Shown piece by piece: positions 31,003 through 31,214 of a stretch of 31,214 nt of DNA (position 1 is its first letter; each line of letters starts with the position of its first letter). Location: NCBI GenBank assembly GCA_005881495.1, contig VBHI01000208.1, positions 1-31,214 on the forward strand. The letters run 5' to 3'. The translations under genes and the position numbers were made by a program. The notes under the pieces are model-generated. The model saw nothing but the letters and a program-made list of their open reading frames with translations. It was not told the DNA's origin and did no database searches. The DNA comes from Chloroflexota bacterium. Its GTDB lineage: Bacteria > Chloroflexota > Ktedonobacteria > Ktedonobacterales > Ktedonobacteraceae.

Positions 31003-31214
31003 TTAGGATGAGAAGGTCATTTGCCCAACGGCGGTATGAGCCAGCAGTTTTTGGGCGTTGCGCCACAGGATTTTCTCACGCACCTCCGGCTTGAAGTAGT
31101 CCAGGGTATCGAAGTCCTTCAGCCAGCGCTGGGGTGTGATGAATGGGTAGTCGGAGCCAAAGAGGAAGCGATCTTGTAAGCGTGTGGCTGCTTCACGCAG
31201 CAGCGATTCGGGAG
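31003..31214 (-). CDS. Amidohydrolase family protein, C-terminal part (runs off the window)
   Basis: The minus strand holds 70 codons ending at TAA 31003-31005. The sequence reads PESLLREAATRLQDRFLFG, then SDYPFITPQRWLKDF and KPEVREKILWRNAQKLL. The GSDYPF motif supplies the last metal-binding Asp, and the helix ending in the N-A-x-x-L(L) pattern is typical of the amidohydrolase-2 (ACMSD-like) group. It converges on the site-2 protease gene with only 11 bases between stops. The start and N-terminal half are outside the window, so the substrate cannot be guessed. Confidence 0.85.
   Translation of the reverse strand, partial: PESLLREAATRLQDRFLFGSDYPFITPQRWLKDFDTLDYFKPEVREKILWRNAQKLLAHTAVGQMTFSS

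Noticed and set aside
1..31214. CRISPR arrays, tRNA and rRNA genes
   Set aside because: No regularly spaced repeats of suitable length and no cloverleaf or rRNA-like segments were seen by eye on either strand.

Overview
The window looks like chromosomal DNA from a member of Ktedonobacterales (Chloroflexota). It has moderate GC content, and the gene families are typical of these filamentous soil bacteria: a Ser/Thr kinase with WD40 repeats, a DUF4349 lipoprotein, an M50 protease with CBS domains, a secreted polysaccharide deacetylase and many Gly/Pro/Ser/Thr-rich lipoproteins. This assignment rests on gene content only. There are no tRNA, rRNA or CRISPR features.

Layout: 1-75 appears to be the right end of an IS200/IS605-type element. 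150-659 is a small lipoprotein. 886-1575 (minus) is a MerB-like organomercurial lyase whose frame contains one in-frame TGA, exactly at the position of the second catalytic cysteine and followed by a hairpin with the geometry of a bacterial SECIS. It is therefore a candidate selenoprotein and the most interesting item here. 1.7-2.55 kb holds a truncated GNAT gene, a small unknown gene and a SnoaL-like remnant. 2.57-8.1 kb has a secreted TIM-barrel hydrolase-like lipoprotein, a phytoene-desaturase-like flavoprotein, a Ser/Thr kinase with only two WD40 repeats and a DUF4349 lipoprotein. 8.4-11.2 kb has an acyl-CoA synthetase and a divergent M20 peptidase. 11.4-14.0 kb has a divergent pair of envelope enzymes (NodB deacetylase and GH3 hexosaminidase). 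14.0-16.9 kb is a minus-strand operon: aminotransferase, azlC, azlD and a glycolipid-binding-like protein. 17.1-19.2 kb is an alkylation-repair pair (Ada-AlkA fusion and Ogt).

19.3-27.3 kb is a tightly packed minus-strand operon: LLM flavin oxidoreductase, bifunctional aryl-CoA monooxygenase/reductase, SDR, enoyl-CoA hydratase, RidA, acyl-CoA dehydrogenase, PaaK-like CoA ligase and a 70-residue protein. Together these make a plausible aerobic CoA-thioester route for 2-aminobenzoate (or salicylate): activation by the ligase, dearomatisation by the flavoenzyme, imine hydrolysis by RidA and beta-oxidation-like steps by the rest. The monooxygenase carries an in-frame insertion made of a short dispersed repeat, a second copy of which lies at 28.4 kb.

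27.33-27.91 kb is a compact intergenic region with a 31-residue membrane-peptide gene that has its own promoter, Shine-Dalgarno site and terminator on the minus strand. A near-consensus promoter on the plus strand fires into the same terminator. 27.9-31.2 kb has an isoprenylcysteine-methyltransferase-like protein, a tandem universal stress protein, a site-2 protease whose LDGG aspartate is replaced by glycine, and the 3' end of an amidohydrolase gene that runs off the window.
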